A stretch of 64,000 bases of DNA from G965216695 sp965216695 (GTDB lineage Bacteria; Pseudomonadota; Gammaproteobacteria; Pseudomonadales; Azotimanducaceae). A model generated the notes under the pieces. The model had not been told where the DNA came from and searched no databases. It worked only from the letters and a program-made list of their open reading frames with translations. Positions within the stretch are counted from its first letter, which is position 1; each line of letters begins with the position of its first letter. The position numbers were made by a program, and so were the translations under genes. The DNA lies in NCBI GenBank assembly GCA_965216695.1, contig OZ244212.1:2480001-2544000 (forward strand). The letters run 5' to 3'. Positions 49,666-58,174 of the stretch are shown here, in pieces.

Positions 49666-51470
49666 TCGGTACCGAAGTGCAGCGCATCATCATTCTGGTG
49701 GGCCTCGCGATTACCGGATACCTGCTGATTGTGGCCTGGAATCGCGACTACATGAGTGACGATGCGTTGCCGACAGCTGCGGCTGAACGTAGCTACGACG
49801 ACGTCACGGCTCCAGCAACCGGATCGCCTGCAGACGATGTGCCTTCGGCTGCGCTCGCCCCGGAAGTGCCGGTGTCGCATGGCACCTCCGATGGCGTGCA
49901 ACTTCCAACGGTGGACGCTGGAGCCGACGATCTTCCGGACGAGTCGCTCGTCGCGGCAGACGCGGCAGCCGGAGCGGCTGAGTCGCCTGCGTCCAGCCCG
50001 TCGGTCGCGACCGCGGAGGGCCGTTTGGTGCACGTTGAAACGCCGATGTTCAACGTGCAGATCGACCGGCTCGGCGGTGACATCGTCCATGTGGAACTGA
50101 ACCGCCATGCAGCCAAACGCAATCGTCCGGATGTACCGTTTGTTCTGCTCGACAATCGTGGCGGTCGGACCTACGTCGCGCAGAGCGGTCTGGTGGGTCC
50201 GGACGGCATCGACCGCACCGGGCGGCCGTTGTACCGCACCCAGAGCGCCCGCTACCGACTCGCCGAGGACAGCGCGGAGACCGCCGTTACGCTGAACGCG
50301 GTGAAAGACGGGGTGCAAGTGCAGAAGACATTCCGCTTCCGACCGGACGCCTACGTAGTGGACGTCGACTTTCAGGTGCTCAATACCACCGACCGGCCGA
50401 TCAACGCGCGGTTGTTTGCGCAGATCAAGCGCGACGGACTGGAGCCGGTGGGCGAAGAATCGTTCACACTTGGGCCGCGGCCGTACCTGGGGGCAGCGCT
50501 CACCACGGCCGAGTCGCGCTACGAAAAACTCACGTTCGACGACCTCGAAGAAGGCGATTTTGTCGCGTCCGTGGACGGTGGCTGGATGGCGATGATTCAG
50601 CACTACTTTCTGTCTGCGTGGGTTGGTAATCCGGGTGAAGTGAACAGTTACTACGGCCGTATGCGGCGTAGCGATGGGCTTTACCAGGTGGGGTATCAGG
50701 GGCCGCTCGCGTCGATACCGCCCCAGCGTTCCGGCACATGGCATACGCGTTTCTTCGCCGGACCCAAAGACCAGGGTCGGCTCGAAGCCATTGCGCCCAA
50801 CCTCAATTTAACGGTCGACTACGGTTTTCTGTGGTGGCTTGCGGTGCCGCTGTTCAAGGTGCTGGATTGGCTGCACGGCCTGGTGGGCAACTGGGGCATT
50901 GCGATCATTCTGTTGACCGTCCTGGTGAAGATTCTGCTCTACCCGCTCTCTGCGGCCGGTTTCCGCGCCATGGCGAACATGCGGCGGGTCGCACCGCAGC
51001 TCAAGCGTCTGCAGGAGCGCTACGCGGACGATCGCCAGAAGCTGTCGCAGGAGATGATGGCCTTGTACAAGCGTGAGAACGCGAACCCGCTCGGCGGCTG
51101 TATCCCGATGCTGCTGCCAATGCCCATTTTTCTGGCGCTGTACTGGGTGCTGTTCGAGAGTGTGGAACTGCGCCACGCGCCGTTCATGCTCTGGATCAAC
51201 GATCTCTCGGCAATGGATCCCTGGTTCGTGCTGCCGCTCTTGATGGGTGCCAGCATGTACGTGCAACAGTTGTTGAGTCCGATGACGGGCGATCCGATGC
51301 AAGTGCGCGTAATGAAGATGATGCCTGTGATGTTCACCGTGCTGTTTCTGTTCTTCCCCGCAGGCCTCGTGCTCTACTGGCTGGTGAATAACGTGTTGAG
51401 CATTGCGCAGCAGTGGTACGTCAATCGCCAGATTGACGCCCAAGCAGCCGCAAAGGCCGGAAAGGCTTAG
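49662..51470 (+). CDS. yidC: Membrane protein insertase YidC
   Basis: 602 residues from GTG 49662. An N-terminal membrane helix (RIIILVGLAITGYLLIVAW) is followed by an Asp/Ala-rich linker, the large periplasmic beta-sandwich typical of Gram-negative YidC, and the conserved five-helix insertase core: YGFLWWLAVPLFKVLDWLHG, NWGIAIILLTVLVKILLYPLS, LGGCIPMLLPMPIFLALYWVL and MPVMFTVLFLFFPAGLVLYW. It inserts proteins such as F0 subunits a and c. Confidence 0.97.
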   Translation: MIGTEVQRIIILVGLAITGYLLIVAWNRDYMSDDALPTAAAERSYDDVTAPATGSPADDVPSAALAPEVPVSHGTSDGVQLPTVDAGADDLPDESLVAADAAAGAAESPASSPSVATAEGRLVHVETPMFNVQIDRLGGDIVHVELNRHAAKRNRPDVPFVLLDNRGGRTYVAQSGLVGPDGIDRTGRPLYRTQSARYRLAEDSAETAVTLNAVKDGVQVQKTFRFRPDAYVVDVDFQVLNTTDRPINARLFAQIKRDGLEPVGEESFTLGPRPYLGAALTTAESRYEKLTFDDLEEGDFVASVDGGWMAMIQHYFLSAWVGNPGEVNSYYGRMRRSDGLYQVGYQGPLASIPPQRSGTWHTRFFAGPKDQGRLEAIAPNLNLTVDYGFLWWLAVPLFKVLDWLHGLVGNWGIAIILLTVLVKILLYPLSAAGFRAMANMRRVAPQLKRLQERYADDRQKLSQEMMALYKRENANPLGGCIPMLLPMPIFLALYWVLFESVELRHAPFMLWINDLSAMDPWFVLPLLMGASMYVQQLLSPMTGDPMQVRVMKMMPVMFTVLFLFFPAGLVLYWLVNNVLSIAQQWYVNRQIDAQAAAKAGKA

Positions 51471-51488
51471 CGGCACTGTGACATACCC

Positions 51489-52928
51489 GTGGCCACTGAA
51501 CGATCAGCGAGCAGCGCGCTCGACGTAGATACGATCGTTGCCGTTGCCACACCCCTGGGCCGCGGCGGCATCGGCATTGTCCGGGTCTCGGGACCGGACG
51601 CCTTCCGAATCGCTCGGGCGGTCGCGGGCAAGGTACCCGAGCCGCGCCGGGTCGAGTTCTGCCGATTTCAGGATGCCGAGGGCCCGATCGATGAGGGATT
51701 GGTAATCGGGTTTCGGGGCCCGGCGTCGTTCACCGGCGAAGACGTAGTGGAGTTTCACGGGCACGGCGCGCCTGTGGCGTTATCCCGGCTAGTACGTGTC
51801 TGCACCGGATATGGCGCGCGGTTGGCACGACCCGGTGAGTATACCGAACGTTCGTTCTTGAACGGGAAGCTGGATCTAGCCCAGGCTGAAGCCGTGGCGG
51901 ATCTGATCAATGCGTCCACCGAGGTCGCGGCACGTCAGGCGTTGCGCTCGCTCACGGGTCACTTCTCCGACGCAATCAACCGCGTAGCTGAAATGCTGCT
52001 GCACGTGCGCACCCATGTAGAGGCCTCGCTGGATTTTGCGGACGAGGACATTCAACTGCTCGCGGATACGGACTTAACCGAACGTTTGGTTTGGACAAAA
52101 GATGCGCTCGATGACCTGCTGTCGAGCGCACGCCAGGGCGCTATGGTGCGGGAGGGTGTCACCGTAGCCATCGCTGGAGCGCCCAACGCCGGTAAGTCGA
52201 GCCTGCTGAACGCGTTGGCGCAGAGTGACCGGGCCATCGTAACGCCCCACGCCGGCACCACCCGGGATCTGATCGAGGTGGATATCCAGGTGCAAGGCCT
52301 TCCGGTCACGTTAATCGACACCGCCGGGATTCGGGAAGCAGACGACCCGGTGGAACGCGAAGGCGTCAAAAGGACCCGTGGTGCCGTCGAGTCGGCCGAT
52401 GTTCTTCTCTGGATCGTTGACTCAACCGAACATTCGGTAAATTCAATCGAACGATCGGTTGAGTCAGAGATGGCTCATGCAGGTGAACTCTCCAAGGGTG
52501 CGCGAATACTGATCGCTTGGAACAAGATCGACCTTTCAGCAGATCAAAAAGCAGCGTTGCGAGGTCTGAAGCATGAATTGCAGAAAGCCCCCTCCGACCC
52601 CGCCCACCGGCGCCCGCGTGCGGCCCCTGTGCCGGTAAGCGCAGTTTCCGGCGAAGGCCTTCAGGCCTTGGGTCAGGCGCTGGCGGAAATCGTGGGATAT
52701 CACGAAAGTGAAGACGGATTTTCTGCTCGCGCGCGCCATGTGGAAGCGCTGCATCAGGCCCGCGCCAGCGCCAAGGCCGCGCACAACCGACTTACGTCGG
52801 CCGATCTTCCTGAGCTGATCGCGGAGGATTTACGGGCCGCACATGACGCGTTGGGCGAGATCGTCGGCCGCGTCACACCGGACGACCTGCTGGGTGAGAT
52901 TTTTTCTACGTTCTGTATCGGCAAGTGA
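51489..52928 (+). CDS. mnmE: tRNA uridine-5-carboxymethylaminomethyl GTPase MnmE
   Basis: 479 residues from GTG 51489. With MnmG it makes the cmnm5 group on U34 of some tRNAs. The N-terminal folate-binding domain begins TIVAVATPLGRGGIGIVRVSG; the G domain has GAPNAGKSSLLNAL (G1), GTTRDL (G2), DTAGIR (G3) and NKIDL (G4); the C-terminus ends in the catalytic CIGK. A serine/glutamate-rich loop before NKID (STEHSVNSIERSVESE) is encoded by DNA with a strong inverted repeat, but its length is normal for the family. Confidence 0.97.
   Translation: MATERSASSALDVDTIVAVATPLGRGGIGIVRVSGPDAFRIARAVAGKVPEPRRVEFCRFQDAEGPIDEGLVIGFRGPASFTGEDVVEFHGHGAPVALSRLVRVCTGYGARLARPGEYTERSFLNGKLDLAQAEAVADLINASTEVAARQALRSLTGHFSDAINRVAEMLLHVRTHVEASLDFADEDIQLLADTDLTERLVWTKDALDDLLSSARQGAMVREGVTVAIAGAPNAGKSSLLNALAQSDRAIVTPHAGTTRDLIEVDIQVQGLPVTLIDTAGIREADDPVEREGVKRTRGAVESADVLLWIVDSTEHSVNSIERSVESEMAHAGELSKGARILIAWNKIDLSADQKAALRGLKHELQKAPSDPAHRRPRAAPVPVSAVSGEGLQALGQALAEIVGYHESEDGFSARARHVEALHQARASAKAAHNRLTSADLPELIAEDLRAAHDALGEIVGRVTPDDLLGEIFSTFCIGK
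52419..52465. repeat. Inverted repeat within mnmE
   Basis: GACTCAACCGA (52419-52429) pairs with TCGGTTGAGTC (52455-52465), 11 bases perfect, with a 25-base loop. The region is also two imperfect direct copies of a palindromic unit (TCAACCGAACATTCGGTAA and TCAATCGAACGATCGGTTGA). It lies inside the G-domain loop of mnmE. Confidence 0.7.
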
Positions 52929-52943
52929 TGCGACATCGCCAGG

Positions 52944-52975
52944 TGCACAAAATTGGTAACCGGATTTTTTGTGCA
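52944..52975. repeat. Hairpin in the mnmE-mnmG gap
   Basis: TGCACAAAA (52944-52952) pairs with TTTTGTGCA (52967-52975); the loop contains GGTAACC, itself palindromic. The run of six T at 52965-52970 is inside the right arm rather than after it. It could terminate or regulate between mnmE and mnmG, where a -10-like TATACT follows at 53019-53024. Confidence 0.55.
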
Positions 52976-53049
52976 GGCCAGCAACGGCGGGAAAAACTGC
53001 AACCTGACAGGAAACCGATATACTCGCCTCCTCGAAAGTGAAACCGACA

Positions 53050-54957
53050 ATGAACGTTCTGGAACATCCCGACACCTTCGACGTGATCGTGATCGGTGGC
53101 GGCCACGCCGGTTGCGAGGCCGCTCTGGCAGCGGCGCGCGTGGGTGCCAGCACCTTGCTCGTGACACAGAGCATCGAAGCCATCGGTCAGATGTCCTGCA
53201 ACCCGGCGATTGGCGGCGTCGGCAAGAGCCATCTGGTGCGCGAGATCGACGCCCTCGGCGGGGCGATGGCCCAGGTGGCAGACCGCGCAGGCATTCATTA
53301 CCGCGTGTTGAACGCGAGCAAAGGGCCGGCGGTTCGTGCAACGCGCGCCCAGACCGACCGTGCCCGGTACCGCACGGCGATGCGCGAGATAATCGAGTCA
53401 CAGGAAGGTCTGTCGGTCTTCCAGCAGGCCGTGGTGGATCTGGACATCCAAGACGGGCGTGTCACCGGCGTGGTCACCCAGATGGGGCTCAGGTTCCGCG
53501 CGCAACGGGTTGTGCTGACCACGGGTACGTTTCTCGGCGGCCGCATTCACATCGGCGATACCCATCACGGTGGGGGGCGTGCGGGCGATGCGCCCTCCAT
53601 CGCGTTGGCTGAACGCCTTCGCGCGTTGCCGTTTCGGGTCGATCGGCTGAAAACCGGCACGCCGCCGAGGATCGATGCGCGCAGTGTCGACTTCACAGAG
53701 CTCGATGTGCAGCCCGGCGATGAGCCGCGGCCGGCGTTGAGTTATCTGGCGGTAGACGGCCGGCCGGACCGTCAGCTGGTGTGTCATATCGCGCACACGA
53801 ACGAACAGACCCACGACATCATTCGGGCCGCCCTCGATCGATCCCCGCTCTTTACCGGCGCGATCGAAGGGGTGGGGCCTCGATACTGTCCCAGCATTGA
53901 AGACAAGGTAGTGCGTTTCGCGGAGCGCGTGCAGCATCAGCTCTTCATAGAACCGGAAGGGCTCGACACCCACGAGCTGTATCCGAACGGCATCTCCACC
54001 AGCCTGCCGTTCGATGTGCAGTACGCGCTCGTGCGTTCCATCCGCGGGTTCGAACGCGCGCACATCACGCGGCCTGGCTATGCGATCGAGTACGACTTCT
54101 TCGACCCGCGGGATCTCGAGTACTCGCTCGAGACCCGGGCGGTGCAGGGGTTGTATTTTGCCGGCCAGATCAACGGAACCACCGGCTATGAAGAAGCGGC
54201 GGCACAGGGGTTGCTTGCCGGATTGAATGCCGCGCGGGCAGCGGCGGGCAAGGAGCCCTGGTGGCCGGCGCGCGATCAGGCTTACCTGGGCGTGCTGGTG
54301 GACGATCTGATCATGCTCGGAACCAACGAGCCGTACCGGATGTTTACCAGCCGGGCGGAGTACCGCTTGCGCTTGCGCGAAGACAATGCAGACCTGCGGC
54401 TCACCGGCATGGGACGTGAACTGGGCCTGGTGTCCGGTGAGCGCTGGCGGGCGTTCGAGGTGAAACGCGACCGGGTCGAGCGTGTGCGTGCGTTGCTCGA
54501 CCGAACGCACGTGGTTGCCGGCAGCGACCTCGCCCGCCTGTTGGAAGCGAGCACCGGCGAGCAGATCCGAAAGGACGTGAATGTGTCAGGGTTGCTCCGC
54601 CGGCCGCGCGTGCGCATCGATCAACTGGCCGACTGGATCAACGGGCAACTGGATGCAACCAACGCAGGTTCGTCGCAACCGTCCGATGTGCTGCTTGCGG
54701 TTGAAACGGACGTGAAGTACGAAGGTTACATCGCGCGGCAGGACGAAGAGATTGCGCGGATACGCCGCCACGAGGGCGTGCGCATCCCGCAGGAGCTCGA
54801 TTTCACGACAATATCTGGATTGTCTGCGGAGCTGTGCGGCAAGCTTACGGAAGCCAAACCCGAGTCGCTCGCACGGGCAGCGCGAATACCTGGTATGACG
54901 CCGGCCGCGTTGTCCCTGGTTCTGGTTCATGCCCGGCGCCTGCAGGCGTCCGCCTGA
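53050..54957 (+). CDS. mnmG: tRNA uridine-5-carboxymethylaminomethyl synthesis enzyme MnmG
   Basis: ATG 53050 gives 635 residues; an in-frame GTG at 53038 is possible. It is the FAD-dependent partner of MnmE. FDVIVIGGGHAGCEAALAAARVG is the dinucleotide-binding loop, MSCNPAIGGVGKSHLVREIDALGG and TGTFLGGRIHIG are the GidA signatures, and LKTGTPPRID and INGTTGYEEAAAQGL are further conserved blocks. The gap to mnmE (121 bases) is long for this operon and carries a hairpin and a possible -10 box. Confidence 0.97.
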   Translation: MNVLEHPDTFDVIVIGGGHAGCEAALAAARVGASTLLVTQSIEAIGQMSCNPAIGGVGKSHLVREIDALGGAMAQVADRAGIHYRVLNASKGPAVRATRAQTDRARYRTAMREIIESQEGLSVFQQAVVDLDIQDGRVTGVVTQMGLRFRAQRVVLTTGTFLGGRIHIGDTHHGGGRAGDAPSIALAERLRALPFRVDRLKTGTPPRIDARSVDFTELDVQPGDEPRPALSYLAVDGRPDRQLVCHIAHTNEQTHDIIRAALDRSPLFTGAIEGVGPRYCPSIEDKVVRFAERVQHQLFIEPEGLDTHELYPNGISTSLPFDVQYALVRSIRGFERAHITRPGYAIEYDFFDPRDLEYSLETRAVQGLYFAGQINGTTGYEEAAAQGLLAGLNAARAAAGKEPWWPARDQAYLGVLVDDLIMLGTNEPYRMFTSRAEYRLRLREDNADLRLTGMGRELGLVSGERWRAFEVKRDRVERVRALLDRTHVVAGSDLARLLEASTGEQIRKDVNVSGLLRRPRVRIDQLADWINGQLDATNAGSSQPSDVLLAVETDVKYEGYIARQDEEIARIRRHEGVRIPQELDFTTISGLSAELCGKLTEAKPESLARAARIPGMTPAALSLVLVHARRLQASA

Positions 54958-54993
54958 CAAGGCGCCCATCGGGCGCTGCCCGGTGCAACGGAG

Positions 54994-55725
54994 ATGCCAG
55001 CCGTGAGTCCGGGTACCCGCCGCGAGGCGGACGACGAACGCGCGGCCATTTGCCGTGGTCTCGAGGCACTTGGGCTGCTCCAGTTTGAACGCTACGTTCC
55101 GGTACTTGCCGACTACTGCGAGCTGGTTCGCCGCTGGAACCGGGTAACCAATCTGGTGAGCCGGCGTGACATCGGCCGGTTTGTGCCGCGCCATCTGCTC
55201 GACAGCCTGTCGATTCACCCGTGGCTTACGGGCGAACGCGTCCTCGACTTCGGCAGCGGGGCCGGCTTGCCGGGGCTGGTGCTCGCGCTCGTGAATCCCA
55301 AGCGTCAGTTCGTGCTGGCTGAACGCAAACCACGCAAGGCGCGGTTTCTGCGGCACGCATCCATGACGCTGGGCGCCGCAAACGTACAGGTGTGCGAATC
55401 GCTGGACTCGTTTGTACCGGATAGCGGGGTATCGGATAGCGGGTTTCACACGATAACGAGCCGCGCGGTCGGAGATAGTGCTACGCTGTGGGCGGGTTTG
55501 CACGCACGGCTCGCACCCGGCGGAGCCATGGTGCTGATGGAGGCTGCATCGCCTCGCGGACCGGGGTCGTGCACTGCGCGGCCGGACCGGCCGGATAGCG
55601 TCCCGGACGTACCGGGTGCACGGGCCAAACGGCACTGGGTGTCGCTTCCCGGAATTACCGATCCGCATTCGGTGCTGATACTTCGAAAGCCGCGGGAATC
55701 AGGGCAGCAACAGACTCCGGCATAA
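54994..55725 (+). CDS. rsmG: 16S rRNA (guanine-527-N7)-methyltransferase
   Basis: 243 residues. It methylates G527 of 16S rRNA using SAM. LVRRWNRVTNLVSRRDIGRFVPRHLLDSLS and VLDFGSGAGLPGLVLAL are the RsmG signatures, and ITSRAVG and WVSLPG continue the fold. Residues near 144-150 (PDSGVSDSGF) are encoded by a 15-base tandem near-duplication (55415-55445). The Pro/Arg/Asp-rich stretch around residues 190-206 is unusual. It lies between mnmG and parA. Confidence 0.94.
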   Translation: MPAVSPGTRREADDERAAICRGLEALGLLQFERYVPVLADYCELVRRWNRVTNLVSRRDIGRFVPRHLLDSLSIHPWLTGERVLDFGSGAGLPGLVLALVNPKRQFVLAERKPRKARFLRHASMTLGAANVQVCESLDSFVPDSGVSDSGFHTITSRAVGDSATLWAGLHARLAPGGAMVLMEAASPRGPGSCTARPDRPDSVPDVPGARAKRHWVSLPGITDPHSVLILRKPRESGQQQTPA

Positions 55726-55756
55726 ACACCACAAGCAGGACGGTAGAACGAAACCC

Positions 55757-56611
55757 ATGGCGCGCATCATCGCCATAGCCAATCAGAAGGGCGGCGTCGG
55801 CAAGACCACCACCACGGTGAATCTGAGCGCGTCGCTGTCGCTGTCCGGCTCAAAGGTGCTGATGGTCGATCTGGACCCGCAAGGCAACGCGACCATGGGC
55901 GCAGGCGTAGACAAGCGCACGGCCGAGACAAACATCTACGACTGGTTGATCGACGGGGTGAACCTGGCCGCGGTCGTGCGCACCACCCCCGCCAAGTTCG
56001 ACCTGGTGCCGTCCAATACCGACCTGACCGCGGCAGAGCTCGAACTGCTGCAGCAGGATCAGCGCGAGTTGCGGTTGAAGCAACGCCTGGCGCCTTCGCT
56101 TGAGGATTACGATTTCGTAACGATCGACTGTCCACCGTCGCTCAACATTCTCACGTTGAACGCGTTGGTGGCCGCGCACGGTGTGCTGGTGCCGATGCAA
56201 TGTGAGTACTATGCGCTGGAGGGACTGAGCGCGCTGCTCGAAACCGTGGAGCGCGTGCAGGCCGGCGCCAACCCGTCGCTTGCGATAGAGGGGATATTGC
56301 GAACGATGTATGATCCGCGCAACAGCCTCACCCGCGACGTATCCAGGCAGCTGATCGAGTATTTCGGCGACAAAGTGTTCCGCACGGTTATTCCGCGCAA
56401 CGTGCGGCTTGCGGAGGCACCGAGCCACGGTCTACCGGCGATAATGTACGACAAACACTCCCGCGGGGCGGTGGCTTACATGGCGCTGGCCGGCGAAATC
56501 CGCCGGCGTGGCGCCGAGGAAGAGGCCCTGCGAGCGGAGGGTGCTCAGGGTACCAACGATAGCGCGGCGGACGACGACGGCTCGGTGCCAATGCTCACCG
56601 ATTCAGTTTGA
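55757..56611 (+). CDS. parA: Chromosome partitioning ATPase ParA (Soj)
   Basis: 284 residues. The deviant Walker A is IIAIANQKGGVGKTTTTVNLSA, followed by VLMVDLDPQGNATMGAG and FVTIDCPPSLNILTLNA (Walker B region). ParA forms ATP-dependent gradients that move ParB-parS complexes. It has no N-terminal DNA-binding extension, so it is the short chromosomal type. The acidic C-terminal tail is longer than usual. It is 48 bases before parB. Confidence 0.96.
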   Translation: MARIIAIANQKGGVGKTTTTVNLSASLSLSGSKVLMVDLDPQGNATMGAGVDKRTAETNIYDWLIDGVNLAAVVRTTPAKFDLVPSNTDLTAAELELLQQDQRELRLKQRLAPSLEDYDFVTIDCPPSLNILTLNALVAAHGVLVPMQCEYYALEGLSALLETVERVQAGANPSLAIEGILRTMYDPRNSLTRDVSRQLIEYFGDKVFRTVIPRNVRLAEAPSHGLPAIMYDKHSRGAVAYMALAGEIRRRGAEEEALRAEGAQGTNDSAADDDGSVPMLTDSV

Positions 56612-56659
56612 TCGCGTTATGCCACCACATATTCGACCGGGAGCATCGAGCAGCCACGC

Positions 56660-57583
56660 ATGAGCACTTCGCAGGGCGGAACAACAGAGTCCGGCGCACA
56701 CGCCGGAGCGACAATCGGGGAAGGACAAACGGTGTCTAGAAAACGCTTGGGTCGTGGGCTCGACGCGCTACTGGCCACGCCGGCGGAACCGGCAGAACCG
56801 GCGAAGGGCGAGCTGGACGAAATTCCGCTGGGGCAGATCGTTCGCAGCCGCTATCAACCGCGGCAGGACTTCGACGAAGAACTGCTAGCGGAGCTTGCGG
56901 CCTCGATCAAGGCCCAGGGCCTTATGCAGCCCATCGTTGTGCGCGCCCGCCCGCTGGGTGGGTACGAGCTGATTGCGGGCGAACGTCGCTGGCGCGCGGC
57001 CGAGCTGGCCGGGCTGGAGCGCATTCCGGCGGTCATCAAAGACGTGGGTGACGAACAAGCGTCGGCGATGGCGCTGATCGAGAACATTCAGCGCGAGGAT
57101 CTAAACCCGCTGGAGGAGGCGGTAGCGCTCGAACGTCTGCGCAAGGAATTCGAACTTACCCAGCAGGAAGTGGCGGACGCGGTGGGCAAGAGCCGGGCCG
57201 CGGTTGCAAACCTGATGCGGCTGTTGAATCTGTCGACCGCGGTACAGAACCTGTTGCGTAACGGCGACCTGGAGATGGGGCACGCCCGCGCGCTGCTGTC
57301 GCTGGACGCGGACGACCAGGAGCGCCTGGCTGGCCAGGTGGTGGAACATCAGCTCAGCGTTCGGGAGACGGAAGCGCTGGTGAAGCGGCACCAGAATCCA
57401 CTTCCCAAACACAAACCCGCACCGCGGCCGAAAGATGCCGACACGCAGGCGCTCGAGCGAGACCTGGCGGACAAGGTGGGGGCGCCCGTGACGATTCGCC
57501 GGACGCCGAAAGGCGGCGGCGAGATGGTCATCCGGTTCAATGATCTGGATGAATTGGACGGCATTTTGAGGCACATCCGCTAG
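56660..57583 (+). CDS. parB: Chromosome partitioning CTPase ParB (Spo0J)
   Basis: 307 residues from ATG 56660. A GTG at 56732, with GGAAGGA just upstream, would give 283 residues beginning SRKRLGRGLDALLA, the typical ParB N-terminus, and may be the true start. The CTP-binding motifs are in RSRYQPRQDFD and LIAGERRWRAAELAGL; the helix-turn-helix that reads parS is in LTQQEVADAVGKSRAAVANLMRLLNL; the C-terminal dimer domain ends ILRHIR. Its sites are at 44407, 44466 and 45336. Confidence 0.95.
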   Translation: MSTSQGGTTESGAHAGATIGEGQTVSRKRLGRGLDALLATPAEPAEPAKGELDEIPLGQIVRSRYQPRQDFDEELLAELAASIKAQGLMQPIVVRARPLGGYELIAGERRWRAAELAGLERIPAVIKDVGDEQASAMALIENIQREDLNPLEEAVALERLRKEFELTQQEVADAVGKSRAAVANLMRLLNLSTAVQNLLRNGDLEMGHARALLSLDADDQERLAGQVVEHQLSVRETEALVKRHQNPLPKHKPAPRPKDADTQALERDLADKVGAPVTIRRTPKGGGEMVIRFNDLDELDGILRHIR

Positions 57584-57651
57584 CGCGCAGCCTCATGGGA
57601 ACCGGCACAGCCGGAGCCACCTCCGACCCTAGAAAACGAGCTTTTTTCGCG

Positions 57652-57680
57652 TTGAACGCGCCGGGGGGCGCCACTATACT
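57652..57680 (+). promoter_or_regulatory. Predicted promoter of the atp operon
   Basis: TTGAAC (57652-57657), a 17-base spacer and TATACT (57675-57680) form a good sigma-70 promoter between parB and atpI. The spacer is unusually G+C-rich and contains GCGCC-GGGG-GGCGC, which could form a hairpin. Otherwise 57584-57763 holds nothing supported. Confidence 0.65.
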
Positions 57681-57763
57681 ATGCGCCGCCTTGCGGGCAG
57701 GTCGCTTAGAACCCGCGCAACATTCACGGGTCGTCCACGAACAGTTAGCAGTCTATCCGGCGC

Positions 57764-58093
57764 GTGTCGTTCGCTCTGAAAACCGGCATCGGCCAGCTAC
57801 TTGCGGCTGTATGTGCTGCAGGTGTCGTGCTGGTTGAAGGCTGGCCTGCGGCCGCAGCAGCCCTTCTGGGAGGCGCCGTTGCGGCAGCTCCGACGCTGTT
57901 GGTCGCGTTCGCAGGGCGGTGGGCCGACACGCCGCAACGCGTGGTGGGCTTCGGCTTCGTAAGGGTCGCCTTCGCGATTACGCTGCTGGTTATTGTGATT
58001 GCAGCGGTGAGGCCCGACCCTCTGGGTTTCTTCGCGGGTTTCGTGCTCGCGCACGTGGTCTACGTGGTACTGGCGGCGCGAGCAGGCGGGTAG
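57764..58093 (+). CDS. atpI: ATP synthase subunit I (AtpI)
   Basis: 109 residues from GTG 57764, with four membrane helices (for example LAAVCAAGVVLVEGWPAAAAALLGG and FGFVRVAFAITLLVIVIAAV). AtpI/UncI is a poorly conserved accessory protein that helps c-ring assembly, placed first in the atp operon as here. The identification relies on size, helices and location, with FVRVAFAI as weak family support. Confidence 0.8.
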   Translation: MSFALKTGIGQLLAAVCAAGVVLVEGWPAAAAALLGGAVAAAPTLLVAFAGRWADTPQRVVGFGFVRVAFAITLLVIVIAAVRPDPLGFFAGFVLAHVVYVVLAARAGG

Positions 58094-58122
58094 ACGGGCG
58101 AGACCCAGCGAGATTGTTAGAT

Positions 58123-58154
58123 AGGCAACCAGGCAACCAGGCAACCAGGCAACT
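58123..58154. repeat. Four tandem copies of an octamer between atpI and atpB
   Basis: AGGCAACC is repeated four times head to tail (58123-58130, 58131-58138, 58139-58146 and 58147-58154), the last ending in T instead of C. It lies 20 bases before the atpB start, in the likely ribosome-binding leader, and copy number may vary between strains. Confidence 0.85.
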
Positions 58155-58174
58155 GGTAAGAAGAAGAGACAACG

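Noticed and set aside
52419..52465. In-frame insertion element in MnmE
   Set aside because: The loop before NKID has about the same number of residues in E. coli MnmE, so no insertion is needed to explain it.
58123..58154. CRISPR-like tandem repeat
   Set aside because: The units are 8 bases with no spacers; it is a simple tandem repeat.
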